Source: Variovorax sp. S12S4
GTDB taxonomy: Bacteria; Pseudomonadota; Gammaproteobacteria; Burkholderiales; Burkholderiaceae_C
Reading direction: 5' to 3'
Length of the DNA stretch: 64,000 nt
NCBI RefSeq assembly: GCF_023195515.1
Contig: NZ_JALPKR020000002.1
Location: 558,001-622,000 of the forward strand
Of this stretch, positions 9,617 to 19,440 are shown piece after piece (within the stretch, counting starts at the first letter, position 1; each line of letters starts with the position of its first letter). The position numbers were made by a program, and so were the translations under genes. The notes under the pieces were generated by a model that saw nothing but the letters and a program-made list of their open reading frames with translations, was not told where the DNA came from and ran no database searches.

Positions 9617-10339
9617 ATGCTCGAGATCATCAACGACTACTGGGTGTACTTCCTCATCGGGCAGTACCCGAACGGGCCGCTCGGCGGGCTGGTGCTCACG
9701 CTGCTGCTCGCGTCGTGCGGCCTGGTGCTCGCGCTGCCGCTGGGCATTGTGCTTGGCCTGGCACGCGTGAGCCCTTGGCGCTGGCTGCGCTGGCCGGTGA
9801 CGGGCTTCGTCTTCGTCGTGCGCGGGCTGCCATTGCTGATGGTGATCTTCTGGGCCTACTTCTTCCTGCCCAGCGTGACGGGCGTGAAGACCGACCAGTT
9901 CACCACCATGCTGATCGCACTCGTGATCTTCGATGCGGCCTACCTGGCCGAGATCGTGCGCGCCGGCATCCAGGGCCTGCCGCGCGGGCAGATGGAAACC
10001 GCGCGTGCGCTGGGCTTGGGCTACGGCCGCGCGATGCGGCTGGTGGTGCTGCCGCAGGCCCTGCGCAGCATGCTGCCCTCGCTGGTGAACCAGTTCGTCT
10101 CCACCATCAAGGAAACGTCGCTCGGCTACATCATCGGCCTTGCCGAGGTGTCGTTCATCGCCACGCAGATCAACACGCAGGTGTTCACCAAGCCGGCCCA
10201 GATCTACCTGATCCTGGGCGGGACCTATTTCATTCTCTGCTTCGGGCTGTCGCGCTTCGCCTACTGGCTGGAGCGTCGCCTCGCGCGTCGCGGCATGTCC
10301 GTGGCCGACCCCGCCACGGCTCCCAAGGTGTCCGCATGA
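9617..10339 (+). CDS. Polar amino-acid ABC transporter permease (second)
   Basis: A 240-residue inner-membrane permease of the same family, with hydrophobic segments around 24-50, 60-85 and 95-115 and the EAA loop [37 protein letters not shown] is the conserved region after the first helices. It begins 13 bases after the first permease gene, and its stop overlaps the start of the ATPase gene by 4 bases (ATGA), so the three are translationally coupled. Confidence 0.93.
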   Translation: MLEIINDYWVYFLIGQYPNGPLGGLVLTLLLASCGLVLALPLGIVLGLARVSPWRWLRWPVTGFVFVVRGLPLLMVIFWAYFFLPSVTGVKTDQFTTMLIALVIFDAAYLAEIVRAGIQGLPRGQMETARALGLGYGRAMRLVVLPQALRSMLPSLVNQFVSTIKETSLGYIIGLAEVSFIATQINTQVFTKPAQIYLILGGTYFILCFGLSRFAYWLERRLARRGMSVADPATAPKVSA

Positions 10340-11079
10340 TCGAACTTCAGAACGTCAACAAGTGGTATGGCAGCTATCACGCCCTGGTCGACATCAGCGA
10401 GACCATCCACAAGGGCGAAGTGGTGGTGGTGTGCGGGCCCTCGGGTTCGGGCAAGTCGACGCTGATCCGCACCTTCAACCGGCTGGAGCCGATCCAGTCG
10501 GGCCGCATCTTCATCGAAGGCAAGGACATCCATGCGCCGGGCACCGACGTGAATGCGTTCCGCTCGCGCATCGGCTTCGTGTTCCAACAGTTCAACCTGT
10601 TTCCGCATCTCACGGTGCTGCAGAACTGCACGATGGCGCCGATGCAACTGCGCGGCCTTACGCGCAAGGAGGCCGACGAGCGCGCGATGGCACTGCTGCA
10701 GCGCGTGGGCCTGGCGCACAAGGCGAATGCGTGGCCCAGCGAACTTTCGGGCGGCCAGCAGCAGCGCGTGGCCATTGCGCGCGCGCTCGCGATGCAGCCG
10801 CCGCTGATGCTGTTCGACGAGCCCACCAGTGCGCTCGATCCCGAGATGGTGGGCGAGGTGCTGCTGGTGATGCGCGATCTCACGCGCGACGGCATGACCA
10901 TGGTCTGCGTCACGCATGAGATGGGCTTTGCGCGCGAGGTGGCCGACCGCGTACTGTTCATGGACGAAGGCAAGGTGCTCGAGCGCGCCACGCCCGACGA
11001 CTTTTTCAACCGGCCGCAGCACCCCCGCGCCCAGCAGTTTCTTTCGGACATCCGCTCGCCGTTCTCGCGCGGCGCATGA
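10336..11079 (+). CDS. Polar amino-acid ABC transporter ATP-binding protein
   Basis: A 247-residue GlnQ/HisP-type ATPase. Walker A is GPSGSGKST (35-43), the Q loop lies in [11 protein letters not shown], the signature is LSGGQQQR near 136, Walker B is [15 protein letters not shown], and the H loop is VTHEMGFA. It energises import through the two preceding permeases. The usual length and intact motifs indicate a working protein. The next gene, an Fe(II) oxygenase, starts one or sixteen bases after its stop and is probably in the same operon. Confidence 0.95.
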   Translation: MIELQNVNKWYGSYHALVDISETIHKGEVVVVCGPSGSGKSTLIRTFNRLEPIQSGRIFIEGKDIHAPGTDVNAFRSRIGFVFQQFNLFPHLTVLQNCTMAPMQLRGLTRKEADERAMALLQRVGLAHKANAWPSELSGGQQQRVAIARALAMQPPLMLFDEPTSALDPEMVGEVLLVMRDLTRDGMTMVCVTHEMGFAREVADRVLFMDEGKVLERATPDDFFNRPQHPRAQQFLSDIRSPFSRGA

Positions 11080-11080
11080 C

Positions 11081-12100
11081 ATGCTCTCCACGCCCATGAC
11101 AGACATTCAGACTCTTCCGCTGATCGATGTCGCGCCGCTCGTGGCCGGCGCGCCTGAACGCGACCGTGTGGCCGCGCAGATCGGCGCCGCGTGCCGCGCG
11201 CACGGCTTCTTCTACGCCACGGGCCACGGCGTCGATGCGGCGCTGGTGCAGCGGCTCGAAGTGCTGAGCCACCGCTTCTTCGAGTTGCCCGAGGAAACCA
11301 AGATGCAATGGCGCATGGCCCTCGGCGGGCGCGCGTGGCGCGGCTACTTTCCCCTCGGCGGCGAGCTGACCTCGGGCCGGCCCGATTGGAAGGAAGGCCT
11401 GTACCTGGGCACCGAACTGCCTGCCACGCACCCGCTGGTGCAGGCAAGAACGCCGGTGCACGGCCCCAACCTTTTTCCCGACGTACCGGAATTTCGCGAG
11501 ACCATCCTCGACTACATGGCGGCCGTGACGCGGCTGGGCCATCGGTTGATGGAGGGCATCGCGCTGAGCCTGGGCCTGCCCGCCACGTATTTCGCCGAGC
11601 GCTACACCGCCGATCCCTTGGTCTTGTTCCGCCTCTTCAACTACCCCTCGCAGCCCGTGCCCAAAGGCCTGGACGTGCAATGGGGCGTGGGCGAGCACAC
11701 CGACTACGGCCTGCTCACCATCCTGCACCAGGACGAGGTCGGCGGCCTCGCCGTGCACACGCCAGGCGGCTGGATCGATGCGCCGCCAATCGCCGGATCG
11801 TTCGTCTGCAACATCGGCGACATGCTCGACCGCATGACGGGCGGGCTCTACAAATCGACCCCGCACCGGGTAAAGCGCAACACCTCGGGGCGCGACCGGC
11901 TTTCGTTTCCGCTGTTCTTCGATCCGAACTTCGACGCCCGCGTGCAGCGCATCGAAGGGCTGCAGGGTGCAGAGGCGCGCGACGACAGCGCCGAGCGCTG
12001 GGACCGCGCCAATGTGCACGCCTTCAGCGGCCGCTACGGCGACTACCTGCTCGCCAAGGTGTCGAAGGTGTTCCCGCAGCTGCGCGACGAAGTGCTCTGA
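11081..12100 (+). CDS. 2-oxoglutarate/Fe(II)-dependent oxygenase, isopenicillin-N-synthase-like
   Basis: A 339-residue member of the DIOX_N plus 2OG-FeII_Oxy family. The Fe(II) triad is H206, D208 ([10 protein letters not shown]) and H262 (STPHRV), and the 2-oxoglutarate-binding RxS is R273-S275 (RDRLSF). The N-terminal DIOX_N part runs from LPLIDVAPL to about residue 130. Relatives hydroxylate or oxidise diverse small molecules, and the substrate is unknown here. An ATG at 11096 ([12 protein letters not shown]) is an equally good start, and neither has a clear ribosome-binding site. Close placement behind an amino-acid importer suggests it acts on the imported compound (inference). Confidence 0.88.
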   Translation: MLSTPMTDIQTLPLIDVAPLVAGAPERDRVAAQIGAACRAHGFFYATGHGVDAALVQRLEVLSHRFFELPEETKMQWRMALGGRAWRGYFPLGGELTSGRPDWKEGLYLGTELPATHPLVQARTPVHGPNLFPDVPEFRETILDYMAAVTRLGHRLMEGIALSLGLPATYFAERYTADPLVLFRLFNYPSQPVPKGLDVQWGVGEHTDYGLLTILHQDEVGGLAVHTPGGWIDAPPIAGSFVCNIGDMLDRMTGGLYKSTPHRVKRNTSGRDRLSFPLFFDPNFDARVQRIEGLQGAEARDDSAERWDRANVHAFSGRYGDYLLAKVSKVFPQLRDEVL

Positions 12101-12109
12101 GCCGGCAGG

Positions 12110-12799
12110 TCAAGCGCGCTCCGGCGCCCGCGTGGGAAACCACAGCGGCACATGCGCCATGGCGTCGTGCAGCGAATCGAGCACATGAAACGCCTGCCCG
12201 ATGATCGACTCCGGCGGGTGCTTGAGGTCCGGCACGATGACGACCCTGAGGCCCGCCGCCAGCGCCGCCTTCGCGCCGTTCTCGCTGTCTTCGAAGGCCA
12301 CGCACTCCGCCGGGTCCACACCCAGGCGCTCCGCCGCAAGCAGGTACAGCGCCGGATCGGGCTTGGCGCGTGCCACCTCGTCGCCGCCCGCGAAGGCCTC
12401 GAAATGATGGAGCACGTCGAGGCTGCCCAGGCAGGCCGCGATCTGGCCGCGCGTGGACGACGATGCAACCGCACAGCGTGTGCCGAGTCCGCGCAAGGCA
12501 GTGAGCAACTCGGCCGCGCCGGGCTTGATGGGGAAGAGCGGCCGAAGGTCGCCATCGGCGCGCTGCAGCCGCAGCGCGGCGGTCACTTGCGATGCCGCGT
12601 GCTGGTAGGCAGCCGCGCCGCCGAGCAGCGCCGCAAGGATCTGCTTCGACTCGCCCATGGCCAGCCCCACGCATTGCAGGTACTGCGCGTGCGAAAGCTC
12701 GATGTCGAGCGTGCGGGCAGCTTCGATCCAGGCGGCCATGATGGGCCGCTCCGAATCGATGAGCAGCCCGTCCATGTCGAAAATTGCGGCGGTGAACAT
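12110..12799 (-). CDS. HAD-superfamily sugar-phosphate phosphatase
   Basis: A 229-residue haloacid-dehalogenase-type hydrolase of the beta-phosphoglucomutase/2-deoxyglucose-6-phosphatase group. Motif I is FDMDGLLID with nucleophile D8 and acid/base D10, motif II is the SSS in VASSSTRGQ, the motif III lysine is in ARAKPDPALY, and motif IV is FEDSENG. The helical cap lies between motifs I and II. I start it at the ATG at 12799 (MFTAAIFDMDG) because sequence upstream of it is the terminator of the MFS gene. It converges with the oxygenase gene 9 bases away. Confidence 0.92.
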   Translation of the reverse strand: MFTAAIFDMDGLLIDSERPIMAAWIEAARTLDIELSHAQYLQCVGLAMGESKQILAALLGGAAAYQHAASQVTAALRLQRADGDLRPLFPIKPGAAELLTALRGLGTRCAVASSSTRGQIAACLGSLDVLHHFEAFAGGDEVARAKPDPALYLLAAERLGVDPAECVAFEDSENGAKAALAAGLRVVIVPDLKHPPESIIGQAFHVLDSLHDAMAHVPLWFPTRAPERA

Positions 12800-12842
12800 G
12801 AGGCGAATCCTAAGCCAGCACGCGCTGCGGCGCCTGAAACAG

Positions 12843-12867
12843 AAAAGGGGCCGACCGGCCCCTTTTT
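12843..12867 (-). terminator. Rho-independent terminator after the MFS gene
   Basis: The stem GGGGCC-GA-CCGGCCCC is flanked by A4 on the left and T5 on the right, so it is bidirectional in principle. On the minus strand it lies 23 bases past the MFS transporter stop and separates that transcript from the HAD gene. Confidence 0.75.
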
Positions 12868-12890
12868 CGAACACCGGCGTCTGATGGAGA

Positions 12891-14231
12891 TCAGTCCCGC
12901 ACCAGCGCCCGGTTCAAGCCCAGGGCCGCCAGCGTGCCGACCGCACCGGACAGCAGGTAGACGCTGACATAAGCCAGCCCGAAATTCGCCGACAGCCCCA
13001 GCGCCACCAGCGGCGCAAAAGCCGCGCCGATGAGCCAGGCCAGGTCGGCCGTGAGGGCCGCGCCGGTGTAGCGGTACTTGGGCTCGAAGTTCGAGGTCAC
13101 CGCACCAGCCGCCTGGCCATACGAGAGCCCCAGCAGCACGAAGCCCAGCAGGATGAAGATGTCCTGCCCGATGCGGCCGCCGTCGAGGAGCGTGGGCGCA
13201 AAGCCGCTGAACACCGCGATCATCGCGGCCAGCCCGCCCAGCGTGAAACGCCGTCCCACACGGTCGGCAATCAGGCCCGAAGCCACGATGCCGCCGGCGC
13301 AGAACACCGCACCAATCATCTGCACCACCAGGAATTCGGTGATCGACTGGTCGGAGTACAGCGTGATCCACGACAGCGGGAACACGGTGATCAGGTGGAA
13401 CAGCGCGTAGCTAGCCAGCGCGGCAAACGCGCCGATCAGCAGGTTGGCGCCCTGCGAGCGGGTCAGCTCGACCACGCTGGTGGGCTGCAGCTCGCGCTCT
13501 TCGAGCAGCCGCGAATACTCTTCGGTGGCCACCAGCCGCAGGCGCGCGAAGAGCGCCACCACGTTGATCGCGAACGCAACATAGAAGGTGTAGCGCCAGC
13601 CCCAATCGAGAAAATCCTTGAGCGCCAGGCTGCCGTAGAGATAGGCAAAAAGTGCGCTGGCCACAAAGAAGCCGAGCGGTGCGCCCAGCTGGCCGAGCAT
13701 GGCGTACCAGCCGCGACGGTTCTGCGGCGCGTTGAGCGCCAGCAGCGAAGGCAGCCCGTCCCACGAGCCGCCGAGCGCCAGGCCCTGTGCGAAGCGGAAC
13801 ACCGACAGCAGCACGATGGACGTGAATCCGATGCTGGCGTATCCCGGCAAGAAGGCGATGCCCGCGGTGGAGGTGCCCAGCAGGAACAGCGCAATGGTCA
13901 GCTTGGCCTCTCGCCCGAACCGCCTCTGGATGGCCATTGAAATGACGGTACCGAACGGCCGCGCAATGAAGGCGAACGAAAAAACCACGAAGGCGTAGAG
14001 GGTTCCCTCGAGGCGCGCTTCGAACGGAAAGAAAACCGCCGGAAATACCAGCACCGAGGCGATGCCGTAGACGAAGAAATCGAAGTACTCCGATGCCCGC
14101 CCGATGATCACGCCGACGGCGATCTCGCCCGGCGCGATGTGGGAATGCCCGTCGCCCTGCCGGGCGTCGTTTTCGGACGTGTTCGGCACCGGCGGTGCGC
14201 CTTGCGGAAGGATGCTGGACGTCGTCGTCAT
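12891..14231 (-). CDS. MFS transporter, metabolite:H+ symporter type
   Basis: A 446-residue inner-membrane protein with about 12 hydrophobic segments, of the MHS (ProP/ShiA/KgtP-like) branch of the major facilitator superfamily. Evidence is the loop GRASEYFDFFVYG before helix 1, FIARPFGTVISM near helix 3, RFAQGLALGGSWDG around helix 4 and the repeat-2 loop ADRVGRRFTLGG. It likely imports an organic acid or osmolyte with protons, and the substrate is unknown. I use the ATG at 14231. A TTG start at 14267 would add 12 residues that run through an upstream palindrome. Confidence 0.9.
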   Translation of the reverse strand: MTTTSSILPQGAPPVPNTSENDARQGDGHSHIAPGEIAVGVIIGRASEYFDFFVYGIASVLVFPAVFFPFEARLEGTLYAFVVFSFAFIARPFGTVISMAIQRRFGREAKLTIALFLLGTSTAGIAFLPGYASIGFTSIVLLSVFRFAQGLALGGSWDGLPSLLALNAPQNRRGWYAMLGQLGAPLGFFVASALFAYLYGSLALKDFLDWGWRYTFYVAFAINVVALFARLRLVATEEYSRLLEERELQPTSVVELTRSQGANLLIGAFAALASYALFHLITVFPLSWITLYSDQSITEFLVVQMIGAVFCAGGIVASGLIADRVGRRFTLGGLAAMIAVFSGFAPTLLDGGRIGQDIFILLGFVLLGLSYGQAAGAVTSNFEPKYRYTGAALTADLAWLIGAAFAPLVALGLSANFGLAYVSVYLLSGAVGTLAALGLNRALVRD

Positions 14232-14250
14232 TGCGTTTTGTAATTCGGGT

Positions 14251-14265
14251 GTCACGTGCAGTGAC
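14251..14265. promoter_or_regulatory. Palindrome upstream of the MFS gene
   Basis: GTCAC-GTGCA-GTGAC is a perfect 5-5-5 inverted repeat 20 bases upstream of the MFS ATG, in the gap shared with the divergent cyo operon. It could be an operator for either gene, and no regulator is encoded next to it. Confidence 0.3.
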
Positions 14266-14325
14266 AAAGGTAGACCATGAACAGGGAGGCTCCAAGCGTC
14301 TCACCGAACGGGGATTCCCGCCATA

Positions 14326-14338
14326 GGACAAAACGTCC
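14326..14338. promoter_or_regulatory. Palindrome upstream of cyoA
   Basis: GGAC-AAAAC-GTCC lies 72 bases before the cyoA start. The surrounding 142-base gap holds the divergent promoters for the MFS gene and the quinol oxidase operon. A candidate binding site for a redox regulator, but I recognise no consensus. Confidence 0.3.
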
Positions 14339-14409
14339 AATAGCGGGGCGCAACCTTTGATCGTAGATTGTGGGGTCTTTGCGCAGCCCCTGCACTTCTT
14401 TCTTTCGGC

Positions 14410-15438
14410 ATGCCCACCCTCAAAACTCTTCGGCGATGGTCCCTGTTGCTTCCCCTTGCCTTCCTGGCAGGCTGCAACACGGTGCTCATGAATCCTTCCG
14501 GCGACATCGCCAATCAGCAGGGACGCCTCATCGTTGTCTCGACCGTGCTGATGCTGATCATCATCGTTCCGGTGATCGCGCTGACGCTCTTCTTTGCCTG
14601 GCGCTATCGCCAGTCGAACAAGGAGGCCGACTACAGCCCCGACTGGGACCACTCCACCCAGCTCGAACTGGCCATCTGGGGCGCGCCGCTCCTGATCATC
14701 ATCGCGCTGGGCGCCATCACCTGGATCAGCACGCACACGCTCGACCCGTACCGGCCGCTCAGCCGGCTCGACGCCGAGCGCCCGATTCCCGCCGAAGCCA
14801 AGCCGCTGGTGGTCGAAGTGGTGGCGCTCGACTGGAAGTGGCTCTTCATCTACCCCGAGCAGGGTTTTGCCACGGTGAACGAAATGGCCGCGCCGGTCGA
14901 CCGGCCGATCACTTTCAAGATCACGGCCTCTTCGGTGATGAACTCCTTCTTCATTCCCGCGCTGGCCGGGCAGATCTACGCCATGCCGGGCATGGAAACC
15001 AAGCTGCACGCGGTCATCAACAAGCCCGGCGAGTTCGAGGGCTTCTCGGCCAACTACAGCGGCGCCGGCTTCTCGGGCATGCGCTTCAAGTTCCACGGCC
15101 TGAGCAACACCGACTTCGACCAGTGGGTGCAGAAGGTCAAGGCGGGCAAGGACGGCGAACTCACGCGCGAGCAGTACAAGAAGCTCGAAGTGCCGAGCGA
15201 GCGCGAGCCGGTGCGGCACTACGCCACGGTGGCCCCCGACCTGTACGACGCCATCCTCAACCTGTGCGTGGACCGCAACAAGATGTGCATGAAGGAAATG
15301 ATGGCCATCGACGCGAGTGGCGGGCTGGGCAAGCCCGGCGCGTTCAACATTGCCACCATGCAGGCCTGGCAGGCTGACACCCTCATCAATTCGCCAACGC
15401 GCAAGTACGTCACGGCGATGTGCACCACCGAAGAATGA
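14410..15438 (+). CDS. cyoA: Cytochrome bo-type ubiquinol oxidase subunit II
   Basis: A 342-residue subunit of the proton-pumping quinol oxidase. The lipoprotein signal ends in FLAGC (Cys about residue 23), then two membrane helices (about 40-65 and 82-105) and a periplasmic cupredoxin domain follow. The region [21 protein letters not shown] (first part [16 protein letters not shown]) matches CyoA. The CuA cysteine pair of cytochrome c oxidases is absent, as expected of quinol oxidases. I start at the ATG at 14410 because it gives the signal peptide directly. Its stop overlaps the cyoB start (ATGA). Confidence 0.96.
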   Translation: MPTLKTLRRWSLLLPLAFLAGCNTVLMNPSGDIANQQGRLIVVSTVLMLIIIVPVIALTLFFAWRYRQSNKEADYSPDWDHSTQLELAIWGAPLLIIIALGAITWISTHTLDPYRPLSRLDAERPIPAEAKPLVVEVVALDWKWLFIYPEQGFATVNEMAAPVDRPITFKITASSVMNSFFIPALAGQIYAMPGMETKLHAVINKPGEFEGFSANYSGAGFSGMRFKFHGLSNTDFDQWVQKVKAGKDGELTREQYKKLEVPSEREPVRHYATVAPDLYDAILNLCVDRNKMCMKEMMAIDASGGLGKPGAFNIATMQAWQADTLINSPTRKYVTAMCTTEE

Positions 15439-17447
15439 CGATGCTCGAAAACCTTGACCTGACGAAGCTTGTCTTCGGCCGCCTCACGTGGGAGGCGATT
15501 CCCTACCACGAGCCCATTCTGCTGGCGACCTTTGCGGCCGTGGTGCTGGGCGGCTTGGCCATCCTGGGCGCCATTACGTATTTCAAGCTCTGGGGCACCC
15601 TGTGGCGCGACTGGATCACCAGCATCGACCACAAGAAGATCGGCATCATGTACATCGTGCTCGGCCTTGTCATGCTGCTGCGCGGCTTTGCCGACGCGCT
15701 CATGATGCGGGCCCAGCAGGCCGTTGCCTTCGGCGACAACGCCGGCTTTTTGCCGCCGCACCACTACGACCAGATCTTCACCGCGCACGGCGTGATCATG
15801 ATCTTCTTCGTGGCCATGCCGCTGGTCACGGGTCTCATGAACTTCGTGGTGCCGCTGCAGATCGGCGCGCGCGACGTGGCCTTTCCGTTCCTGAACAACT
15901 TCAGCTTCTGGATGACCACCTTCGGCGCCGGCCTCGTGATGGCGTCGCTGTTCGTGGGCGAATTCGCCAAGACCGGCTGGCTGGCCTACCCGCCGCTGTC
16001 GGGCATTCTCTTCAGCCCCGACGTGGGGGTCGACTACTACATATGGTCGTTGCAGATAGCGGGGGTAGGTACCCTGCTCTCGGGCGTCAATCTGCTGGCC
16101 ACCATCGTGAAGATGCGCGCGCCGGGCATGACCATGATGAAGATGCCTGTGTTCACCTGGACCGCGCTTTGCACCAACGTGCTCATCGTGGCCGCCTTCC
16201 CGGTGCTCACCGCCGTGCTCGCGCTGCTGTCGCTCGACCGCTATGCCGGCACCAATTTCTTCACGAACGATCTCGGCGGCAACGCCATGATGTACGTGAA
16301 CCTGATCTGGATCTGGGGCCACCCCGAGGTGTACATCCTCATCCTGCCGGCCTTCGGCATCTTCTCCGAAGTGGTGTCCACCTTCAGCGGCAAGCGCCTC
16401 TTCGGCTACGCCTCGATGGTGTATGCCACCATCGTGATCACCATCCTGTCGTACCTCGTCTGGCTGCACCACTTCTTCACCATGGGCTCCGGCGCCAGCG
16501 TGAACTCGTTCTTCGGCATCACGACGATGATCATCTCGATACCGACGGGCGCGAAGATCTTCAACTGGCTCTTCACCATGTACCGCGGCCGCATCCGCTT
16601 CGAGCTGCCCATGATGTGGACCGTCGGCTTCATGGTCACCTTCGTGATCGGCGGCATGACGGGCGTTCTGCTCGCAGTGCCCCCGGCCGACTTCGTGCTG
16701 CACAACAGCCTGTTCCTCATTGCGCACTTCCACAACGTGATCATCGGCGGCGTGCTGTTCGGCATGCTGGCGGGTATTACCTACTGGTTCCCCAAGGCCT
16801 TCGGCTACAAGCTCGATCCGTTCTGGGGCAAGTGCTCGTTCTGGTTCTGGCTCGTGGGCTTCTGGGTCGCGTTCATGCCGCTGTATGTGCTGGGCCTGAT
16901 GGGCGTCACGCGCCGCATGAGCCACTTCCAGGACATGTCGCTGCAGTTCTGGTTCCAGGTGGCGGCCTTCGGCGCGGTGCTGATCGCGCTGGGCATTGCG
17001 TCCTTCCTCATCCAGCTGGTGGTGAGCTTCGTGCGCCGCGATTCGCTGCGCGACACCACGGGCGACCCGTGGAACGGCCGCACGCTCGAATGGTCGACCT
17101 CATCGCCGCCGCCGGCCTACAACTTTGCGTTCACGCCGCGCATCCATGACAACGACGCCTGGACCGACATGAAGCGCCGCGGCTACGCCCGCCCGCTCGA
17201 AGGCTTCACGCCCATCCACATGCCCAAGAACACCAGCGCCGGCTTCATCATCGCGGCCCTGGCGGCGGTCTGCGGCTTTGCGCTGATCTGGCAGATGTGG
17301 CTCGTGGCGGGCATCGGCTTTGTCGCCATGCTGGCCGCCGTGATCATCCACACCTTCAACTACAAGCGCGACTACTACATTCCCGCGGAAGACGTCGTCC
17401 GTACCGAAGCCGATCGCACGCGCCTCCTGGCAGCAGCCCATGTCTGA
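15435..17447 (+). CDS. cyoB: Cytochrome bo-type ubiquinol oxidase subunit I
   Basis: A 670-residue catalytic heme-copper subunit with about 15 membrane helices. The quinol-site residues are in [13 protein letters not shown] (Arg and Asp), the heme b histidine is in [11 protein letters not shown], the CuB histidine with its Tyr cross-link is in [15 protein letters not shown], the other CuB ligands are in WLHHFFTMG, and the heme-ligand pair is in [10 protein letters not shown]. It closely tracks E. coli CyoB over its whole length. An ATG at 15441 (MLENLDLTK) is an alternative start two codons in. Confidence 0.98.
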   Translation: MTMLENLDLTKLVFGRLTWEAIPYHEPILLATFAAVVLGGLAILGAITYFKLWGTLWRDWITSIDHKKIGIMYIVLGLVMLLRGFADALMMRAQQAVAFGDNAGFLPPHHYDQIFTAHGVIMIFFVAMPLVTGLMNFVVPLQIGARDVAFPFLNNFSFWMTTFGAGLVMASLFVGEFAKTGWLAYPPLSGILFSPDVGVDYYIWSLQIAGVGTLLSGVNLLATIVKMRAPGMTMMKMPVFTWTALCTNVLIVAAFPVLTAVLALLSLDRYAGTNFFTNDLGGNAMMYVNLIWIWGHPEVYILILPAFGIFSEVVSTFSGKRLFGYASMVYATIVITILSYLVWLHHFFTMGSGASVNSFFGITTMIISIPTGAKIFNWLFTMYRGRIRFELPMMWTVGFMVTFVIGGMTGVLLAVPPADFVLHNSLFLIAHFHNVIIGGVLFGMLAGITYWFPKAFGYKLDPFWGKCSFWFWLVGFWVAFMPLYVLGLMGVTRRMSHFQDMSLQFWFQVAAFGAVLIALGIASFLIQLVVSFVRRDSLRDTTGDPWNGRTLEWSTSSPPPAYNFAFTPRIHDNDAWTDMKRRGYARPLEGFTPIHMPKNTSAGFIIAALAAVCGFALIWQMWLVAGIGFVAMLAAVIIHTFNYKRDYYIPAEDVVRTEADRTRLLAAAHV

Positions 17448-18105
17448 TACCACCGCCCTCCACTCCCCCGCGGCCGGCCACGCCCACAGCGACCAGACGG
17501 GCAAGCCGCCCGTGTTCGAGCTGTTCCACGTCGGCAACGACCACCACCCAGAGAACGGCACGCTGCTCGGGTTCTGGCTCTACCTGATGAGCGACTGCCT
17601 CATCTTCGCCTGCCTGTTCGCGGTGTACGGCGTGCTGGGCCGCAGCTACGCAGCCGGCCCCTCGGGCGCCGACCTGTTCGACCTGCCGCTGGTGGCCGTC
17701 AACACCTCGCTGCTGCTGCTCTCTTCCATTACCTACGGCTTCTCAATGCTCGAGATGCAGAAGAAGCGCATGGGCGGCACGCTGGTGTGGCTGGCCATTA
17801 CGGGCCTGCTGGGCGCGGGCTTCATCGGCCTGGAGATCTACGAGTTCGCGCACCTCATCCATGAAGGCGCGGGCCCGCAGCGCAGCGCGTTCCTGTCGTC
17901 GTTCTTCGCACTGGTCGGCACCCACGGCCTGCACGTGACCTTCGGCATCATCTGGCTCGTCGTGCTGATGTTCCAGCTGCCCAAGCACGGCTTCACCGCC
18001 GCCAACCGCCGCCGCCTGATGTGCCTTTCGATGTTCTGGCACTTCCTGGACGTGGTGTGGATCGGCGTCTTCACCTTCGTCTATCTGATGGGATCGATGG
18101 CATGA
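17440..18105 (+). CDS. cyoC: Cytochrome bo-type ubiquinol oxidase subunit III
   Basis: A 221-residue inner-membrane subunit with five hydrophobic segments. [18 protein letters not shown] is the first helix, [13 protein letters not shown] the central conserved motif and [18 protein letters not shown] the last helix. It stabilises the oxidase core. It overlaps the cyoB 3' end by 8 bases and the cyoD start by 4. Confidence 0.97.
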   Translation: MSDTTALHSPAAGHAHSDQTGKPPVFELFHVGNDHHPENGTLLGFWLYLMSDCLIFACLFAVYGVLGRSYAAGPSGADLFDLPLVAVNTSLLLLSSITYGFSMLEMQKKRMGGTLVWLAITGLLGAGFIGLEIYEFAHLIHEGAGPQRSAFLSSFFALVGTHGLHVTFGIIWLVVLMFQLPKHGFTAANRRRLMCLSMFWHFLDVVWIGVFTFVYLMGSMA

Positions 18106-18536
18106 GCACCGCCCACACCAACACCGCCGCCGCGCACGGCCACGACGCGCACCACGAGCACCACGAGCACCACGCACACGACGACCATCACGACGATGGC
18201 CCCGTGAGCCACAGCACCTTCAAGGGCTACATGACCGGCTTCGTGCTGGCTGTGATCCTGACCGCGATTCCGTTCTGGCTCGTGATGGGCAAGGTGCTGG
18301 TCAACACGCACACCACCTCGCTCATCATCCTCGGCTTTGCCGCAGTGCAGATCGTGGTCCACATGATCTACTTCCTGCACATGGACGCCAAGTCCGAAAG
18401 CGGATGGAACATGCTGGCGCTGATCTTCACCATCGTGCTCGTCGTCATCACGCTGGCCGGCTCGCTCTGGGTCATGTACCACATGAACGCCAACATGATG
18501 CCGATGTCGGTGCACGACATGAAGAACATGCCTTGA
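18102..18536 (+). CDS. cyoD: Cytochrome bo-type ubiquinol oxidase subunit IV, His-rich N terminus
   Basis: A 144-residue subunit with three hydrophobic segments (about 43-62, 70-92 and 100-122), containing TAIPFWLVM and HMIYFLHMD as in CyoD. Ahead of the conserved part is a roughly 34-residue tail very rich in His and Asp ([17 protein letters not shown]), which is longer and more His-rich than the E. coli tail. It might bind copper or another metal during assembly (inference). The start overlaps the cyoC stop (ATGA). Confidence 0.95.
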   Translation: MSTAHTNTAAAHGHDAHHEHHEHHAHDDHHDDGPVSHSTFKGYMTGFVLAVILTAIPFWLVMGKVLVNTHTTSLIILGFAAVQIVVHMIYFLHMDAKSESGWNMLALIFTIVLVVITLAGSLWVMYHMNANMMPMSVHDMKNMP

Positions 18537-18574
18537 CGACGACCCTGCCGCCAGACCACAGCACCCGCAACACA

Positions 18575-19398
18575 ATGACCGGACGGCAGCGCTCCACGGC
18601 CGCGCGGGTGATCTTCATGGTCTGCGCGGCGCTTGCCTTTGCCGGTTTTGTCGCACTCGGCAACTGGCAGGTCGAGCGCAGGGCCTGGAAGCTCGATCTC
18701 ATCGCCCGTGTCGAACAACGCGTGCACGCCCCGGCCTCTGAAGCCCCAGCACGAGACCGTTGGCCGCAGATCAACGCGGCCGCCGACGAATACCGTCATC
18801 TGCGCATCAGCGGCACTTTTCTGCACGACAAGGAAACCCTGGTGCAGGCCAGCACCCGGCTCGGCGCCGGCTTCTGGGTGCTGACGCCGCTGCAGGCCGC
18901 CGATGGCACCACGGTGCTGGTCAACCGCGGCTTCGTGCCGCCCGAGGCACGCGAGCGCTCGTCGCGCACGGCCACCGAGCCCAAGGGCGAGACCGCCGTG
19001 ACCGGCCTGCTGCGCATCACCGAGCCCAAGGGCGGGTTCCTGCGCAAGAACGACCCGGCCGCCGATCGCTGGTTCTCGCGCGACGTGCAGGCCATTGCCG
19101 CCGCGCGCGGCCTGGGCAATGCGGCGCCCTACTTCATCGATGCCGAGGCCATGCCCTCCGCCCCGGGTGCAGCACCGGCATGGCCCGCTGGGGGCTCACG
19201 GTCATCGCCTTTCCCAACAGCCATCTTGTCTACGCCATCACCTGGTACGGCCTGACGCTGATGGTCGCGGGCGCGGCCTGGTTCGTGTGGCGCGACGATC
19301 GCCGCCGCCGCAAGCTCGCCAACCCAGCCGACAGCAGCGGCGACAATGCCTCTCATGCCGACGGAAGACAGCGCCAAGACGACCGCCGCCCCGACTGA
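18575..19398 (+). pseudogene. SURF1 family oxidase-assembly protein, frameshifted near its end
   Basis: SURF1/Shy1 proteins sit in the inner membrane and help insert heme into terminal oxidases, fitting the cyoABCD operon just upstream. The first part encodes the N-terminal helix and core (FAGFVALGNWQVERRAWK; VLVNRGFVPP). At 19190-19194 a G5 run breaks the frame. The downstream frame continues with the family's ending GGLTVIAFPNSHLVYAITWY and the C-terminal helix, stopping at 19398. The upstream frame alone stops at 19255 with nonsense residues. Adding one G gives an intact 274-residue protein. A sequencing error is more likely than real inactivation. Confidence 0.88.
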
Positions 19399-19440
19399 GG
19401 TCTCCGCCGTGGCGGGGAACTGCACGCGCCCCGCGCGGGC

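Noticed and set aside
19185..19200. Programmed ribosomal frameshift in SURF1
   Set aside because: A -1 shift would join the frames, but no X-XXY-YYZ heptamer is present, and three unrelated genes in the window show the same single-base loss.
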